Below are positions 21,372-35,905 of a stretch of DNA of 64,000 nucleotides, in pieces; within the stretch, counting starts at the first letter, position 1; each line of letters begins with the position of its first letter. A model generated the notes under the pieces. It searched no databases, was not told the origin of the DNA, and worked only from the letters and a program-made list of their open reading frames with translations. Source of the stretch: Paragorgia papillata (taxonomy: Eukaryota; Cnidaria; Anthozoa; Scleralcyonacea; Coralliidae); NCBI GenBank assembly GCA_035771165.1, contig JAWNZC010000029.1, positions 116,001 through 180,000 of the forward strand. Direction: 5' to 3'. The translations under genes and the position numbers were made by a program.

Positions 21372-21649
21372 AGAACAAAATGATAAGTTGAAACGACAAA
21401 ATGATAAGTTGAAACGACAAAATGAAAAGTTGAAACGCCAAAATGAAAAGTTGAAACGACAAAATAAAAAGTTGAAACGCCAAAATAAAAAGTTGAAACG
21501 ACAAAATAAAAAGTTGAAACGTGAAAATAAAAAGTTGAAACGACAAAGTGAAAACTTGAAAAGCAAAAATAAAAAGTTGAAAAGTAAAATAAAAAGTTGA
21601 AACGACAAAGTGAAAACTTGAAACGCCAAAATAAAAAGTTGAAACGACA

Positions 21650-24600
21650 AAATAAAAAGTTGAAACGACAAAATGATAAGTTGAAACGACAAAATAAAAA
21701 GTTGAAACGACAAAATAAAAAGTTGAAACGCCAAAATAAAAAGTTGAAACGACAAAATAAAATGTTGAAACGCCAAAATTAAAAGTTGAAACGACAAAAT
21801 GATAAGTTGAAACGTGAAAATAAAAAGTTGAAACGACAAAGTCAAAACTTGAAACGACAAAATGATAAGTTGAAACGACAAAATGGAAAGTTGAAACGTC
21901 AAAATAAAAAGTTGAAACGACAAAATAAAAAGTTGAAACGCCAAAATAAAAAGTTGAAACGACAAAATGATAAGTTGAAACGACAAAATAAATGGTTGAA
22001 ACGACAAAATAAAAAGTTGAAACAACAAAATGATAAGTTGAAACAACAAAATGATAAGTTGAAACGACAAAATGATAAGCTGAAATGACAAAATGAAAAG
22101 TTGAAACGCCAAAATAAAAAGTTGAAACGACAAAATGATAAGTTGAAACGACAAAATAAAAAGTTGAAACGACAAAATAAAAAGTTGAAACAACAAAATG
22201 ATAAGTTGAAACAACAAAATGATAAGTTGAAACGACAAAATGATAAGTTGAAACGACAAAATGAAAAGTTGAAACGCCAAAATGAAAAGTTGAAACGACA
22301 AAATAAAAAGTTGAAACGCCAAAATAAAAAGTTGAAACGACAAAATAAAAAGTTGAAACGTGAAAATAAAAAGTTGAAACGACAAAGTGAAAACTTGAAA
22401 AGCAAAAATAAAAAGTTGAAAAGTAAAATAAAAAGTTGAAACGACAAAGTGAAAACTTGAAACGCCAAAATAAAAAGTTGAAAAGTAAAATAAAAAGTTG
22501 AAACGCCAAAATAAAAAGTTGAAACGACAAAATAAAAAGTTGAAACGACGAAATAAAACGTTGAAACGACAAAATAAAAAGTTGAAACGACAAAATAAAA
22601 AGTTGAAACGCCAAAGTAAAAAGTTGAAACGACAAAATAAAAAGTTGAAACAACAAAATGGTAAGTTGAAACGACAAAATGAAAAGTTGAAACGTCAAAA
22701 TAAAAAGTTGAAACACAAAATAAAAAGTTGAAACACAAAGTGAAAACTTGAAACGCAATAATAAAAAGTTGAAAAGTAAAATAAAAAGTTGAAACGACAA
22801 AATAAAAAGTTGAAACGCCAAAATGAAAAGTTGAAACGACAAAATAAAAAGTTGAAACGCCAAAATAAAAAGTTGAAACGCCAAAATAAAAAGTTGAAAC
22901 GACAAAATAAAAAGTTGAAACGACAAAATAAAAAGTTGAAACGACAAATGAAAAGTTGAAACGTCAAAATAAGAAGTTGAAACGCCAAAATAAAAAGTTG
23001 AAACGACAAAATGATAAGTTGAAACGCCAAAATAAAAAGCTGAAACGACGAAATAAAACGTTGAAACGACAAAATAAAAAGTTGAAACAACAAAATAAAA
23101 AGTTGAAACGCCAAAATAAAAAGTTGAAACGACAAAATAAAAAGTTGAAACTTCAAAATAAAAAGTTGAAACAACAAAATGATAAATTGAAACGACAAAA
23201 TGAAAAGTTGAAACGTCAAAATAAAAAGTTGAAACGACAAAATAAAAAGTTGAAACGACAAAGTGAAAACTTGAAACGCAAAAATAAAAAGTTGAAACGA
23301 CAAAATAAAAAGTTGAAACGCCAAAATGAAAAGTTGAAACGACAAAATAAAAAGTTGAAACGCCAAAATAAAAAGTTGAAACGCCAAAATAAAAAGTTGA
23401 AACGACAAAATAAAAAGTTGAAACGACAAAATAAAAAGTTGAAACGACAAATGAAAAGTTGAAACGTCAAAATAAAAAGTTGAAACGCCAAAATAAAAAG
23501 TTGAAACGACAAAATGACAAGTTGAAACGCCAAAATAAAAAGCTGAAACGACGAAATAAAACGTTGAAACGACAAAATAAAAAGTTGAAACAACAAAATA
23601 AAAAGTTGAAACGCCAAAATAAAAAGTTGAAACGACAAAATAAAAAGTTGAAACGACAAAATAAAAAGTTGAAACGTCAAAATAAAAAGTTGAAACGACA
23701 AAATGATAAGTTGAAACGACAAAATGAAAAGTTGAAACGCCAAAATGAAAAGTTGAAACGACAAAATAAAAAGTTGAAACGCCAAAATAAAAAGTTGAAA
23801 CGACAAAATAAAAAGTTGAAACGTGAAAATAAAAAGTTGAAACGACAAAGTGAAAACTTGAAAAGCAAAAATAAAAAGTTGAAAAGTAAAATAAAAAGTT
23901 GAAACGACAAAGTGAAAACTTGAAACGCCAAAATAAAAAGTTGAAACGACAAAATAAAAAGTTGAAACGACAAAATGATAAGTTGAAACGACAAAATAAA
24001 AAGTTGAAACGACAAAATAAAAAGTTGAAACGCCAAAATAAAAAGTTGAAACTTCAAAATAAAAAGTTGAAACAACAAAATGATAAATTGAAACGACAAA
24101 ATGAAAAGTTGAAACGTCAAAATAAAAAGTTGAAACGACAAAATAAAAAGTTGAAACGACAAAGTGAAAACTTGAAACGCAAAAATAAAAAGTTGAAACG
24201 ACAAAATAAAAAGTTGAAACGCCAAAATGAAAAGTTGAAACGACAAAATAAAAAGTTGAAACGCCAAAATAAAAAGTTGAAACGCCAAAATAAAAAGTTG
24301 AAACGACAAAATAAAAAGTTGAAACGACAAAATAAAAAGTTGAAACGACAAATGAAAAGTTGAAACGTCAAAATAAAAAGTTGAAACGCCAAAATAAAAA
24401 GTTGAAACGACAAAATGACAAGTTGAAACGCCAAAATAAAAAGCTGAAACGACGAAATAAAACGTTGAAACGACAAAATAAAAAGTTGAAACAACAAAAT
24501 AAAAAGTTGAAACGCCAAAATAAAAAGTTGAAACGACAAAATAAAAAGTTGAAACGACAAAATAAAAAGTTGAAACGTCAAAATAAAAAGTTGAAACGAC

Positions 24601-27600
24601 AAAATGATAAGTTGAAACGACAAAATGAAAAGTTGAAACGCCAAAATGAAAAGTTGAAACGACAAAATAAAAAGTTGAAACGCCAAAATAAAAAGTTGAA
24701 ACGACAAAATAAAAAGTTGAAACGTGAAAATAAAAAGTTGAAACGACAAAGTGAAAACTTGAAAAGCAAAAATAAAAAGTTGAAAAGTAAAATAAAAAGT
24801 TGAAACGACAAAGTGAAAACTTGAAACGCCAAAATAAAAAGTTGAAACGACAAAATAAAAAGTTGAAACGACAAAATGATAAGTTGAAACGACAAAATAA
24901 AAAGTTGAAACGACAAAATAAAAAGTTGAAACGCCAAAATAAAAAGTTGAAACGACAAAATAAAAAGTTGAAACGACAAAATTAAAAGTTGAAACGACAA
25001 AATGATAAGTTGAAACGTGAAAATAAAAAGTTGAAACGACAAAGTCAAAACTTGAAACGACAAAATGATAAGTTGAAACGACAAAATGATAAGTTGAAAC
25101 GACAAAATGGAAAGTTGAAACGTCAAAATAAAAAGTTGAAACGCCAAAATAAAAAGTTGAAACGTCAAAATAAAAAGTTGAAACGCCAAAATAAAAAGTT
25201 GAAACGACAAAATGATAAGTTGAAACGACAAAATAAATGGTTGAAACGACAAAATAAAAAGTTGAAACAACAAAATAAATGGTTGAAACGACAAAATGAT
25301 AAGTTGAAACGACAAAATGATAAGCTGAAACGACAAAATGAAAAGTTGAAACGCCAAAATAAAAAGTTGAAACGACAAAATAAAAAGTTGAAACGCCAAA
25401 ATAAAAAGTTGAAACGACAAAATAAAAAGTTGAAACAACAAAATGGTAAGTTGAAACGACAAAATGAAAAGTTGAAACGTCAAAATAAAAAGTTGAAACA
25501 CAAAATAAAAAGTTGAAACACAAAGTGAAAACTTGAAACGCAATAATAAAAAGTTGAAAAGTAAAATAAAAAGTTGAAAACGACAAAATAAAAAGTTGAA
25601 ACGCCAAAATGAAAAGTTGAAACGACAAAATAAAAAGTTGAAACGCCAAAATAAAAAGTTGAAACGCCAAAATAAAAAGTTGAAACGACAAAATAAAAAG
25701 TTGAAACGACAAAATAAAAAGTTGAAACGACAAATGAAAAGTTGAAACGTCAAAATAAAAAGTTGAAACGCCAAAATAAAAAGTTGAAACGACAAAATGA
25801 TAAGTTGAAACGCCAAAATAAAAAGCTGAAACGACGAAATAAAACGTTGAAACGACAAAATAAAAAGTTGAAACAACAAAATAAAAAGTTGAAACGCCAA
25901 AATAAAAAGTTGAAACGACAAAATAAAAAGTTGAAACTTCAAAATAAAAAGTTGAAACAACAAAATGATAAGTTGAAACGACAAAATGAAAAGTTGAAAC
26001 GTCAAAATAAAAAGTTGAAACGACAAAATAAAAAGTTGAAACGACAAAGTGAAAACTTGAAACGCAAAAATAAAAAGTTGAAACGACAAAATAAAAAGTT
26101 GAAACGCCAAAATGAAAAGTTGAAACGACAAAATAAAAAGTTGAAACGCCAAAATAAAAAGTTGAAACGCCAAAATAAAAAGTTGAAACGACAAAATAAA
26201 AAGTTGAAACGACAAAATAAAAAGTTGAAACGACAAATGAAAAGTTGAAACGTCAAAATAAAAAGTTGAAACGCCAAAATAAAAAGTTGAAACGACAAAA
26301 TGACAAGTTGAAACGCCAAAATAAAAAGCTGAAACGACGAAATAAAACGTTGAAACGACAAAATAAAAAGTTGAAACAACAAAATAAAAAGTTGAAACGC
26401 CAAAATAAAAAGTTGAAACGACAAAATAAAAAGTTGAAACGACAAAATAAAAAGTTGAAACGTCAAAATAAAAAGTTGAAACGACAAAATAAAAAGTTGA
26501 AACGACAAAATAAAAAGTTGAAACGCCAAAATAAAAAGTTGAAACGACAAAATAAAATGTTGAAACGCCAAAATTAAAAGTTGAAACGACAAAATGATAA
26601 GTTGAAACGTGAAAATAAAAAGTTGAAACGACAAAGTCAAAACTTGAAACGACAAAATGATAAGTTGAAACGACAAAATGGAAAGTTGAAACGTCAAAAT
26701 AAAAAGTTGAAACGACAAAATAAAAAGTTGAAACGCCAAAATAAAAAGTTGAAACGACAAAATGATAAGTTGAAACGACAAAATAAATGGTTGAAACGAC
26801 AAAATAAAAAGTTGAAACAACAAAATGATAAGTTGAAACAACAAAATGATAAGTTGAAACGACAAAATGATAAGCTGAAATGACAAAATGAAAAGTTGAA
26901 ACGCCAAAATAAAAAGTTGAAACGACAAAATGATAAGTTGAAACGACAAAATAAAAAGTTGAAACGACAAAATAAAAAGTTGAAACAACAAAATGATAAG
27001 TTGAAACAACAAAATGATAAGTTGAAACGACAAAATGATAAGTTGAAACGACAAAATGAAAAGTTGAAACGCCAAAATGAAAAGTTGAAACGACAAAATA
27101 AAAAGTTGAAACGCCAAAATAAAAAGTTGAAACGACAAAATAAAAAGTTGAAACGTGAAAATAAAAAGTTGAAACGACAAAGTGAAAACTTGAAAAGCAA
27201 AAATAAAAAGTTGAAAAGTAAAATAAAAAGTTGAAACGACAAAGTGAAAACTTGAAACGCCAAAATAAAAAGTTGAAAAGTAAAATAAAAAGTTGAAACG
27301 CCAAAATAAAAAGTTGAAACGACAAAATAAAAAGTTGAAACGACGAAATAAAACGTTGAAACGACAAAATAAAAAGTTGAAACGACAAAATAAAAAGTTG
27401 AAACGCCAAAGTAAAAAGTTGAAACGACAAAATAAAAAGTTGAAACAACAAAATGGTAAGTTGAAACGACAAAATGAAAAGTTGAAACGTCAAAATAAAA
27501 AGTTGAAACACAAAATAAAAAGTTGAAACACAAAGTGAAAACTTGAAACGCAATAATAAAAAGTTGAAAAGTAAAATAAAAAGTTGAAACGACAAAATAA

Positions 27601-28840
27601 AAAGTTGAAACGCCAAAATGAAAAGTTGAAACGACAAAATAAAAAGTTGAAACGCCAAAATAAAAAGTTGAAACGCCAAAATAAAAAGTTGAAACGACAA
27701 AATAAAAAGTTGAAACGACAAAATAAAAAGTTGAAACGACAAATGAAAAGTTGAAACGTCAAAATAAGAAGTTGAAACGCCAAAATAAAAAGTTGAAACG
27801 ACAAAATGATAAGTTGAAACGCCAAAATAAAAAGCTGAAACGACGAAATAAAACGTTGAAACGACAAAATAAAAAGTTGAAACAACAAAATAAAAAGTTG
27901 AAACGCCAAAATAAAAAGTTGAAACGACAAAATAAAAAGTTGAAACTTCAAAATAAAAAGTTGAAACAACAAAATGATAAAGTTGAAACGACAAAATGAA
28001 AAGTTGAAACGTCAAAATAAAAAGTTGAAACGACAAAATAAAAAGTTGAAACGACAAAGTGAAAACTTGAAACGCAAAAATAAAAAGTTGAAACGACAAA
28101 ATAAAAAGTTGAAACGCCAAAATGAAAAGTTGAAACGACAAAATAAAAAGTTGAAACGCCAAAATAAAAAGTTGAAACGCCAAAATAAAAAGTTGAAACG
28201 ACAAAATAAAAAGTTGAAACGACAAAATAAAAAGTTGAAACGACAAATGAAAAGTTGAAACGTCAAAATAAAAAGTTGAAACGCCAAAATAAAAAGTTGA
28301 AACGACAAAATGACAAGTTGAAACGCCAAAATAAAAAGCTGAAACGACGAAATAAAACGTTGAAACGACAAAATAAAAAGTTGAAACAACAAAATAAAAA
28401 GTTGAAACGCCAAAATAAAAAGTTGAAACGACAAAATAAAAAGTTGAAACGACAAAATAAAAAGTTGAAACGTCAAAATAAAAAGTTGAAACGACAAAAT
28501 GATAAGTTGAAACGACAAAATGAAAAGTTGAAACGCCAAAATGAAAAGTTGAAACGACAAAATAAAAAGTTGAAACGCCAAAATAAAAAGTTGAAACGAC
28601 AAAATAAAAAGTTGAAACGTGAAAATAAAAAGTTGAAACGACAAAGTGAAAACTTGAAAAGCAAAAATAAAAAGTTGAAAAGTAAAATAAAAAGTTGAAA
28701 CGACAAAGTGAAAACTTGAAACGCCAAAATAAAAAGTTGAAACGACAAAATAAAAAGTTGAAACGACAAAATGATAAGTTGAAACGACAAAATAAAAAGT
28801 TGAAACGACAAAATAAAAAGTTGAAACGCCAAAATAAAAA
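21650..28840 (+). repeat. Higher-order repeat, offset about 4,795 bp
   Basis: The variant order in about 21650-24050 recurs at about 26445-28845. The marker AAAATGTTGAAACG...CCAAAATTAAAAG lies at about 21750-21782 and again at about 26545-26577. Downstream frame breaks recur at the same offset (22101/26896, 22498/27293, 22956/27751). One extra base near 27980 separates the copies. Confidence 0.85.
23107..24985 (+). repeat. Higher-order repeat, offset 901 bp
   Basis: The segment from about 23110 to 24040 is followed by a copy at +901, with the same series of variants and 20-bp short units (phase breaks at 23459/24360 and 23899/24800). Confidence 0.8.
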
Positions 28841-30300
28841 GTTGAAACGACAAAATAAAATGTTGAAACGCCAAAATTAAAAGTTGAAACGACAAAATGA
28901 TAAGTTGAAACGTGAAAATAAAAAGTTGAAACGACAAAGTCAAAACTTGAAACGACAAAATGATAAGTTGAAACGACAAAATGATAAGTTGAAACGACAA
29001 AATGGAAAGTTGAAACGTCAAAATAAAAAGTTGAAACGCCAAAATAAAAAGTTGAAACGTCAAAATAAAAAGTTGAAACGCCAAAATAAAAAGTTGAAAC
29101 GACAAAATGATAAGTTGAAACGACAAAATAAATGGTTGAAACGAAAAAATAAAAAGTTGAAACAACAAAATAAATGGTTGAAACGACAAAATGATAAGTT
29201 GAAACGACAAAATGATAAGCTGAAACGACAAAATGAAAAGTTGAAACGCCAAAATAAAAAGTTGAAACGACAAAATAAAAAGTTGAAACGCCAAAGTAAA
29301 AAGTTGAAACGACAAAATAAAAAGTTGAAACAACAAAATGGTAAGTTGAAACGACAAAATGAAAAGTTGAAACGTCAAAATAAAAAGTTGAAACACAAAA
29401 TAAAAAGTTGAAACACAAAGTGAAAACTTGAAACGCAATAATAAAAAGTTGAAAAGTAAAATAAAAAGTTGAAACGACAAAATAAAAAGTTGAAACGCCA
29501 AAATGAAAAGTTGAAACGACAAAATAAAAAGTGAAACGCCAAAATAAAAAGTTGAAACGCCAAAATAAAAAGTTGAAACGACAAAATAAAAAGTTGAAAC
29601 GACAAAATAAAAAGTTGAAACGACAAATGAAAAGTTGAAACGTCAAAATAAGAAGTTGAAACGCCAAAATAAAAAGTTGAAACGACAAAATGATAAGTTG
29701 AAACGCCAAAATAAAAAGCTGAAACGACGAAATAAAACGTTGAAACGACAAAATAAAAAGTTGAAACAACAAAATAAAAAGTTGAAACGCCAAAATAAAA
29801 AGTTGAAACGACAAAATAAAAAGTTGAAACTTCAAAATAAAAAGTTGAAACAACAAAATGATAAGTTGAAACGACAAAATGAAAAGTTGAAACGTCAAAA
29901 TAAAAAGTTGAAACGACAAAATAAAAAGTTGAAACGACAAAGTGAAAACTTGAAACGCAAAAATAAAAAGTTGAAACGACAAAATAAAAAGTTGAAACGC
30001 CAAAATGAAAAGTTGAAACGACAAAATAAAAAGTTGAAACGCCAAAATAAAAAGTTGAAACGCCAAAATAAAAAGTTGAAACGACAAAATAAAAAGTTGA
30101 AACGACAAAATAAAAAGTTGAAACGACAAATGAAAAGTTGAAACGTCAAAATAAAAAGTTGAAACGCCAAAATAAAAAGTTGAAACGACAAAATGACAAG
30201 TTGAAACGCCAAAATAAAAAGCTGAAACGACGAAATAAAACGTTGAAACGACAAAATAAAAAGTTGAAACAACAAAATAAAAAGTTGAAACGCCAAAATA
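24400..30300 (+). repeat. Higher-order repeat, offset about 3,894 bp
   Basis: Variant order in about 24400-26400 matches about 28300-30300 (breaks at 24800/28695, 24989/28884, 25742/29635, 26245/30138). Confidence 0.8.
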
Positions 30301-33300
30301 AAAAGTTGAAACGACAAAATAAAAAGTTGAAACGACAAAATAAAAAGTTGAAACGTCAAAATAAAAAGTTGAAACGACAAAATGATAAGTTGAAACGACA
30401 AAATGAAAAGTTGAAACGCCAAAATGAAAAGTTGAAACGACAAAATAAAAAGTTGAAACGCCAAAATAAAAAGTTGAAACGACAAAATAAAAAGTTGAAA
30501 CGTGAAAATAAAAAGTTGAAACGACAAAGTGAAAACTTGAAAAGCAAAAATAAAAAGTTGAAAAGTAAAATAAAAAGTTGAAACGACAAAGTGAAAACTT
30601 GAAACGCAAAAATAAAAAGTTGAAAAGTAAAATAAAAAGTTGAAACGCCAAAATAAAAAGTTGAAACGACAAAATAAAAAGTTGAAACGACGAAATAAAA
30701 CGTTGAAACGACAAAATAAAAAGTTGAAACGACAAAATAAAAAGTTGAAACGCCAAAATAAAAAGTTGAAACGACAAAATAAAAAGTTGAAACAACAAAA
30801 TGATAAGTTGAAACGACAAAATGAAAAGTTGAAACGTCAAAATAAAAAGTTGAAACGACAAAATAAAAAGTTGAAACGACAAAGTGAAAACTTGAAACGC
30901 AAAAATAAAAAGTTGAAACGACAAAATAAAAAGTTGAAACGCCAAAATGAAAAGTTGAAACGACAAAATAAAAAGTTGAAACGCCAAAATAAAAAGTTGA
31001 AACGCCAAAATAAAAAGTTGAAACGACAAAATAAAAAGTTGAAACGACAAAATAAAAAGTTGAAACGACAAATGAAAAGTTGAAACGTCAAAATAAAAAG
31101 TTGAAACGCCAAAATAAAAAGTTGAAACGACAAAATGACAAGTTGAAACGCCAAAATAAAAAGCTGAAACGACGAAATAAAACGTTGAAACGACAAAATA
31201 AAAAGTTGAAACAACAAAATAAAAAGTTGAAACGCCAAAATAAAAAGTTGAAACGACAAAATAAAAAGTTGAAACGACAAAATAAAAAGTTGAAACGTCA
31301 AAATAAAAAGTTGAAACGACAAAATGATAAGTTGAAACGACAAAATGAAAAGTTGAAACGACAAAATAAAAAGTTGAAACGTGAAAATAAAAAGTTGAAA
31401 CGACAAAGTGAAAACTTGAAAAGCAAAAATAAAAAGTTGAAAAGTAAAATAAAAAGTTGAAACGACAAAGTGAAAACTTGAAACGCAAAAATAAAAAGTT
31501 GAAAAGTAAAATAAAAAGTTGAAACGCCAAAATAAAAAGTTGAAACGACAAAATAAAAAGTTGAAACGACGAAATAAAACGTTGAAACGACAAAATAAAA
31601 AGTTGAAACGACAAAATAAAAAGTTGAAACGCCAAAATAAAAAGTTGAAACGACAAAATAAAAAGTTGAAACAACAAAATGATAAGTTGAAACGACAAAA
31701 TGAAAAGTTGAAACGTCAAAATAAAAAGTTGAAACACAAAATAAAAAGTTGAAACACAAAGTGAAAACTTGAAACGCAAAAATAAAAAGTTGAAACGACA
31801 AAATAAAAAGTTGAAACGCCAAAATGAAAAGTTGAAACGACAAAATAAAAAGTTGAAACGCCAAAATAAAAAGTTGAAACGCCAAAATAAAAAGTTGAAA
31901 CGACAAAATAAAAAGTTGAAACGACAAAATAAAAAGTTGAAACGACAAATGAAAAGTTGAAACGTCAAAATAAAAAGTTGAAACGCCAAAATAAAAAGTT
32001 GAAACGACAAAATGACAAGTTGAAACGCCAAAATAAAAAGCTGAAACGACGAAATAAAACGTTGAAACGACAAAATAAAAAGTTGAAACAACAAAATAAA
32101 AAGTTGAAACGCCAAAATAAAAAGTTGAAACGACAAAATAAAAAGTTGAAACGACAAAATAAAAAGTTGAAACGTCAAAATAAAAAGTTGAAACGACAAA
32201 ATGATAAGTTGAAACGACAAAATGAAAAGTTGAAACGACAAAATAAAAAGTTGAAACGTGAAAATAAAAAGTTGAAACGACAAAGTGAAAACTTGAAAAG
32301 CAAAAATAAAAAGTTGAAAAGTAAAATAAAAAGTTGAAACGACAAAGTGAAAACTTGAAACGCAAAAATAAAAAGTTGAAAAGTAAAATAAAAAGTTGAA
32401 ACGCCAAAATAAAAAGTTGAAACGACAAAATAAAAAGTTGAAACGACGAAATAAAACGTTGAAACGACAAAATAAAAAGTTGAAACGACAAAATAAAAAG
32501 TTGAAACGCCAAAATAAAAAGTTGAAACGACAAAATAAAAAGTTGAAACAACAAAATGATAAGTTGAAACGACAAAATGAAAAGTTGAAACGTCAAAATA
32601 AAAAGTTGAAACACAAAATAAAAAGTTGAAACACAAAGTGAAAACTTGAAACGCAAAAATAAAAAGTTGAAACGACAAAGTGAAAACTTGAAAAGCAAAA
32701 ATAAAAAGTTGAAAAGTAAAATAAAAAGTTGAAACGACAAAGTGAAAACTTGAAAAGCAAAAATAAAAAGTTGAAAAGTAAAATAAAAAGTTGAAACGAC
32801 AAAGTGAAAACTTGAAACGCAAAAATAAAAAGTTGAAAAGTAAAATAAAAAGTTGAAACGCCAAAATAAAAAGTTGAAACGACAAAATAAAAAGTTGAAA
32901 CGCCAAAATGAAAAGTTGAAACGACAAAATGAAAAGTTGAAACGTCAAAATAAAAAGTTGAAACGACAAAATAAAAAGTTGAAACGCCAAAATGAAAAGT
33001 TGAAACGACAAAATGAAAAGTTGAAACGTCAAAATAAAAAGTTGAAACGACAAAATAAAAAGTTGAAACGACAAAGTGAAAACTTGAAACGCAAAAATAA
33101 AAAGTTGAAACGACAAAATAAAAAGTTGAAACGCCAAAATGAAAAGTTGAAACGACAAAATAAAAAGTTGAAACGCCAAAATAAAAAGTTGAAACGCCAA
33201 AATAAAAAGTTGAAACGACAAAATAAAAAGTTGAAACGACAAAATAAAAAGTTGAAACGACAAATGAAAAGTTGAAACGTCAAAATAAAAAGTTGAAACG

Positions 33301-33930
33301 CCAAAATAAAAAGTTGAAACGACAAAATGACAAGTTGAAACGCCAAAATAAAAAGCTGAAACGACGAAATAAAACGTTGAAACGACAAAATAAAAAGTTG
33401 AAACAACAAAATAAAAAGTTGAAACGCCAAAATAAAAAGTTGAAACGACAAAATAAAAAGTTGAAACGACAAAATAAAAAGTTGAAACGTCAAAATAAAA
33501 AGTTGAAACGACAAAATGATAAGTTGAAACGACAAAATGAAAAGTTGAAACGACAAAATAAAAAGTTGAAACGTGAAAATAAAAAGTTGAAACGACAAAG
33601 TGAAAACTTGAAAAGCAAAAATAAAAAGTTGAAAAGTAAAATAAAAAGTTGAAACGACAAAGTGAAAACTTGAAACGCAAAAATAAAAAGTTGAAAAGTA
33701 AAATAAAAAGTTGAAACGCCAAAATAAAAAGTTGAAACGACAAAATAAAAAGTTGAAACGACGAAATAAAACGTTGAAACGACAAAATAAAAAGTTGAAA
33801 CGACAAAATAAAAAGTTGAAACGCCAAAATAAAAAGTTGAAACGACAAAATAAAAAGTTGAAACAACAAAATGATAAGTTGAAACGTCAAAATAAAAAGT
33901 TGAAACACAAAATAAAAAGTTGAAACACAA
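30138..33930 (+). repeat. Higher-order repeats, offsets 942, 877 and 1,315 bp
   Basis: Four related blocks begin near 30138, 31080, 31957 and 33272. The last three share the same 126-codon variant string, and their downstream blocks (31519, 32396, 33711) correspond. Confidence 0.8.
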
Positions 33931-35905
33931 AGTGAAAACTTGAAACGCAAAAATAAAAAGTTGAAAAGTAAAATAAAAAGTTGAAACGACAAAATAAAAA
34001 GTTGAAACGCCAAAATGAAAAGTTGAAACGACAAAATAAAAAGTTGAAACGCCAAAATAAAAAGTTGAAACGCCAAAATAAAAAGTTGAAACGACAAAAT
34101 AAAAAGTTGAAACGAGAAAATAAAAAGTTGAAACGACAAATGAAAAGTTGAAACGTCAAAATAAAAAGTTGAAACACAAAATAAAAAGTTGAAACACAAA
34201 GTGAAAACTTGAAACGCAAAAATAAAAAGTTGAAAAGTAAAATAAAAAGTTGAAACGACAAAATAAAAAGTTGAAACGCCAAAATGAAAAGTTGAAACGA
34301 CAAAATAAAAAGTTGAAACGCCAAAATAAAAAGTTGAAACGCCAAAATAAAAAGTTGAAACGACAAAATAAAAAGTTGAAACGACAAAATAAAAAGTTGA
34401 AACGACAAATGAAAAGTTGAAACGTCAAAATAAAAAGTTGAAACACCAAAATAAAAAGTTGAAACGACAAAATGATAAGTTGAAACGCCAAAATAAAAAG
34501 TTGAAACGACAAAATAAAAAGTTGAAACTTCAAAATAAAAAGTTGAAACAACAAAATGATAAGTTGAAACGACAAAATGAAAAGTTGAAACGTCAAAATA
34601 AAAAGTTGAAACGACAAAATAAAAAGTTGAAACGACAAAGTGAAAACTTGAAACGCAAAAATAAAAAGTTGAAACGACAAAATAAAAAGTTGAAACGCCA
34701 AAATGAAAAGTTGAAACGACAAAATAAAAAGTTGAAACGCCAAAATAAAAAGTTGAAACGCCAAAATAAAAAGTTGAAACGACAAAATAAAAAGTTGAAA
34801 CGACAAAATAAAAAGTTGAAACGACAAATGAAAAGTTGAAACGTCAAAATAAAAAGTTGAAACGCCAAAATAAAAAGTTGAAACGACAAAATGACAAGTT
34901 GAAACGCCAAAATAAAAAGCTGAAACGACGAAATAAAACGTTGAAACGACAAAATAAAAAGTTGAAACAACAAAATAAAAAGTTGAAACGCCAAAATAAA
35001 AAGTTGAAACGACAAAATAAAAAGTTGAAACGACAAAATAAAAAGTTGAAACGTCAAAATAAAAAGTTGAAACGACAAAATAAAAAGTTGAAACGCCAAA
35101 ATAAAAAGTTGAAACGCCAAAATGAAAAGTTGAAACGACAAAATAAAAAGTTGAAACGACAAAATAAAAAGTTGAAACGCCAAAATAAAAAGTTGAAACG
35201 ACAAAATAAAAAGTTGAAACGCCAAAATAAAAAGTTGAAACGTGAAAATAAAAAGTTGAAACGCCAAAATAAAAAGTTGAAACGACAAAATAAAAAGTTG
35301 AAACGCCAAAATAAAAAGTTGAAACGCCAAAATGAAAAGTTGAAACGACAAAATAAAAAGTTGAAACGACAAAATAAAAAGTTGAAACGCCAAAATAAAA
35401 AGTTGAAACGACAAAATAAAAAGTTGAAACGACAAAATGATAAGTTGAAACGACAAAATAAAAAGTTGAAACGACAAAATAAAAAGTTGAAACGCCAAAA
35501 TGAAAAGTTGAAACGACAAAATAAAAAGTTGAAACGTCAAAATAAAAAGTTGAAACGCCAAAATAAAAAGTTGAAACGACAAAATGATAAGTTGAAACGA
35601 CAAAATAAAAAGTTGAAACTTCAAAATAAAAAGTTGAAACAACAAAATGATAAGTTGAAACGACAAAATAAAAAGTTGAAACGACAAAATGATAAGTTGA
35701 AACGACAAAATAAAAAGTTGAAACGACAAAATAAAAAGTTGAAACAACAAAATAAAAAGTTGAAACGCCAAAATAAAAAGTTGAAACGACAAAATAAAAA
35801 GTTGAAACGTCAAAATAAAAAGTTGAAACGTGAAAATAAAAAGTTGAAACGACAAAGTGAAAACTTGAAACGCAAAAATAAAAAGTTGAAAAGTAAAATA
35901 AAAAG

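Noticed and set aside
28012..32283. Minus-strand open frame of 1,423 codons, and similar ones at 24578-28246 and 21310-22947
   Set aside because: The 21-bp unit has no stop in any minus-strand phase, so long frames are expected by arithmetic. There is no stable start, composition is only F/L/I/S/Q/V/T/Y, and frames switch at each 20-bp unit.
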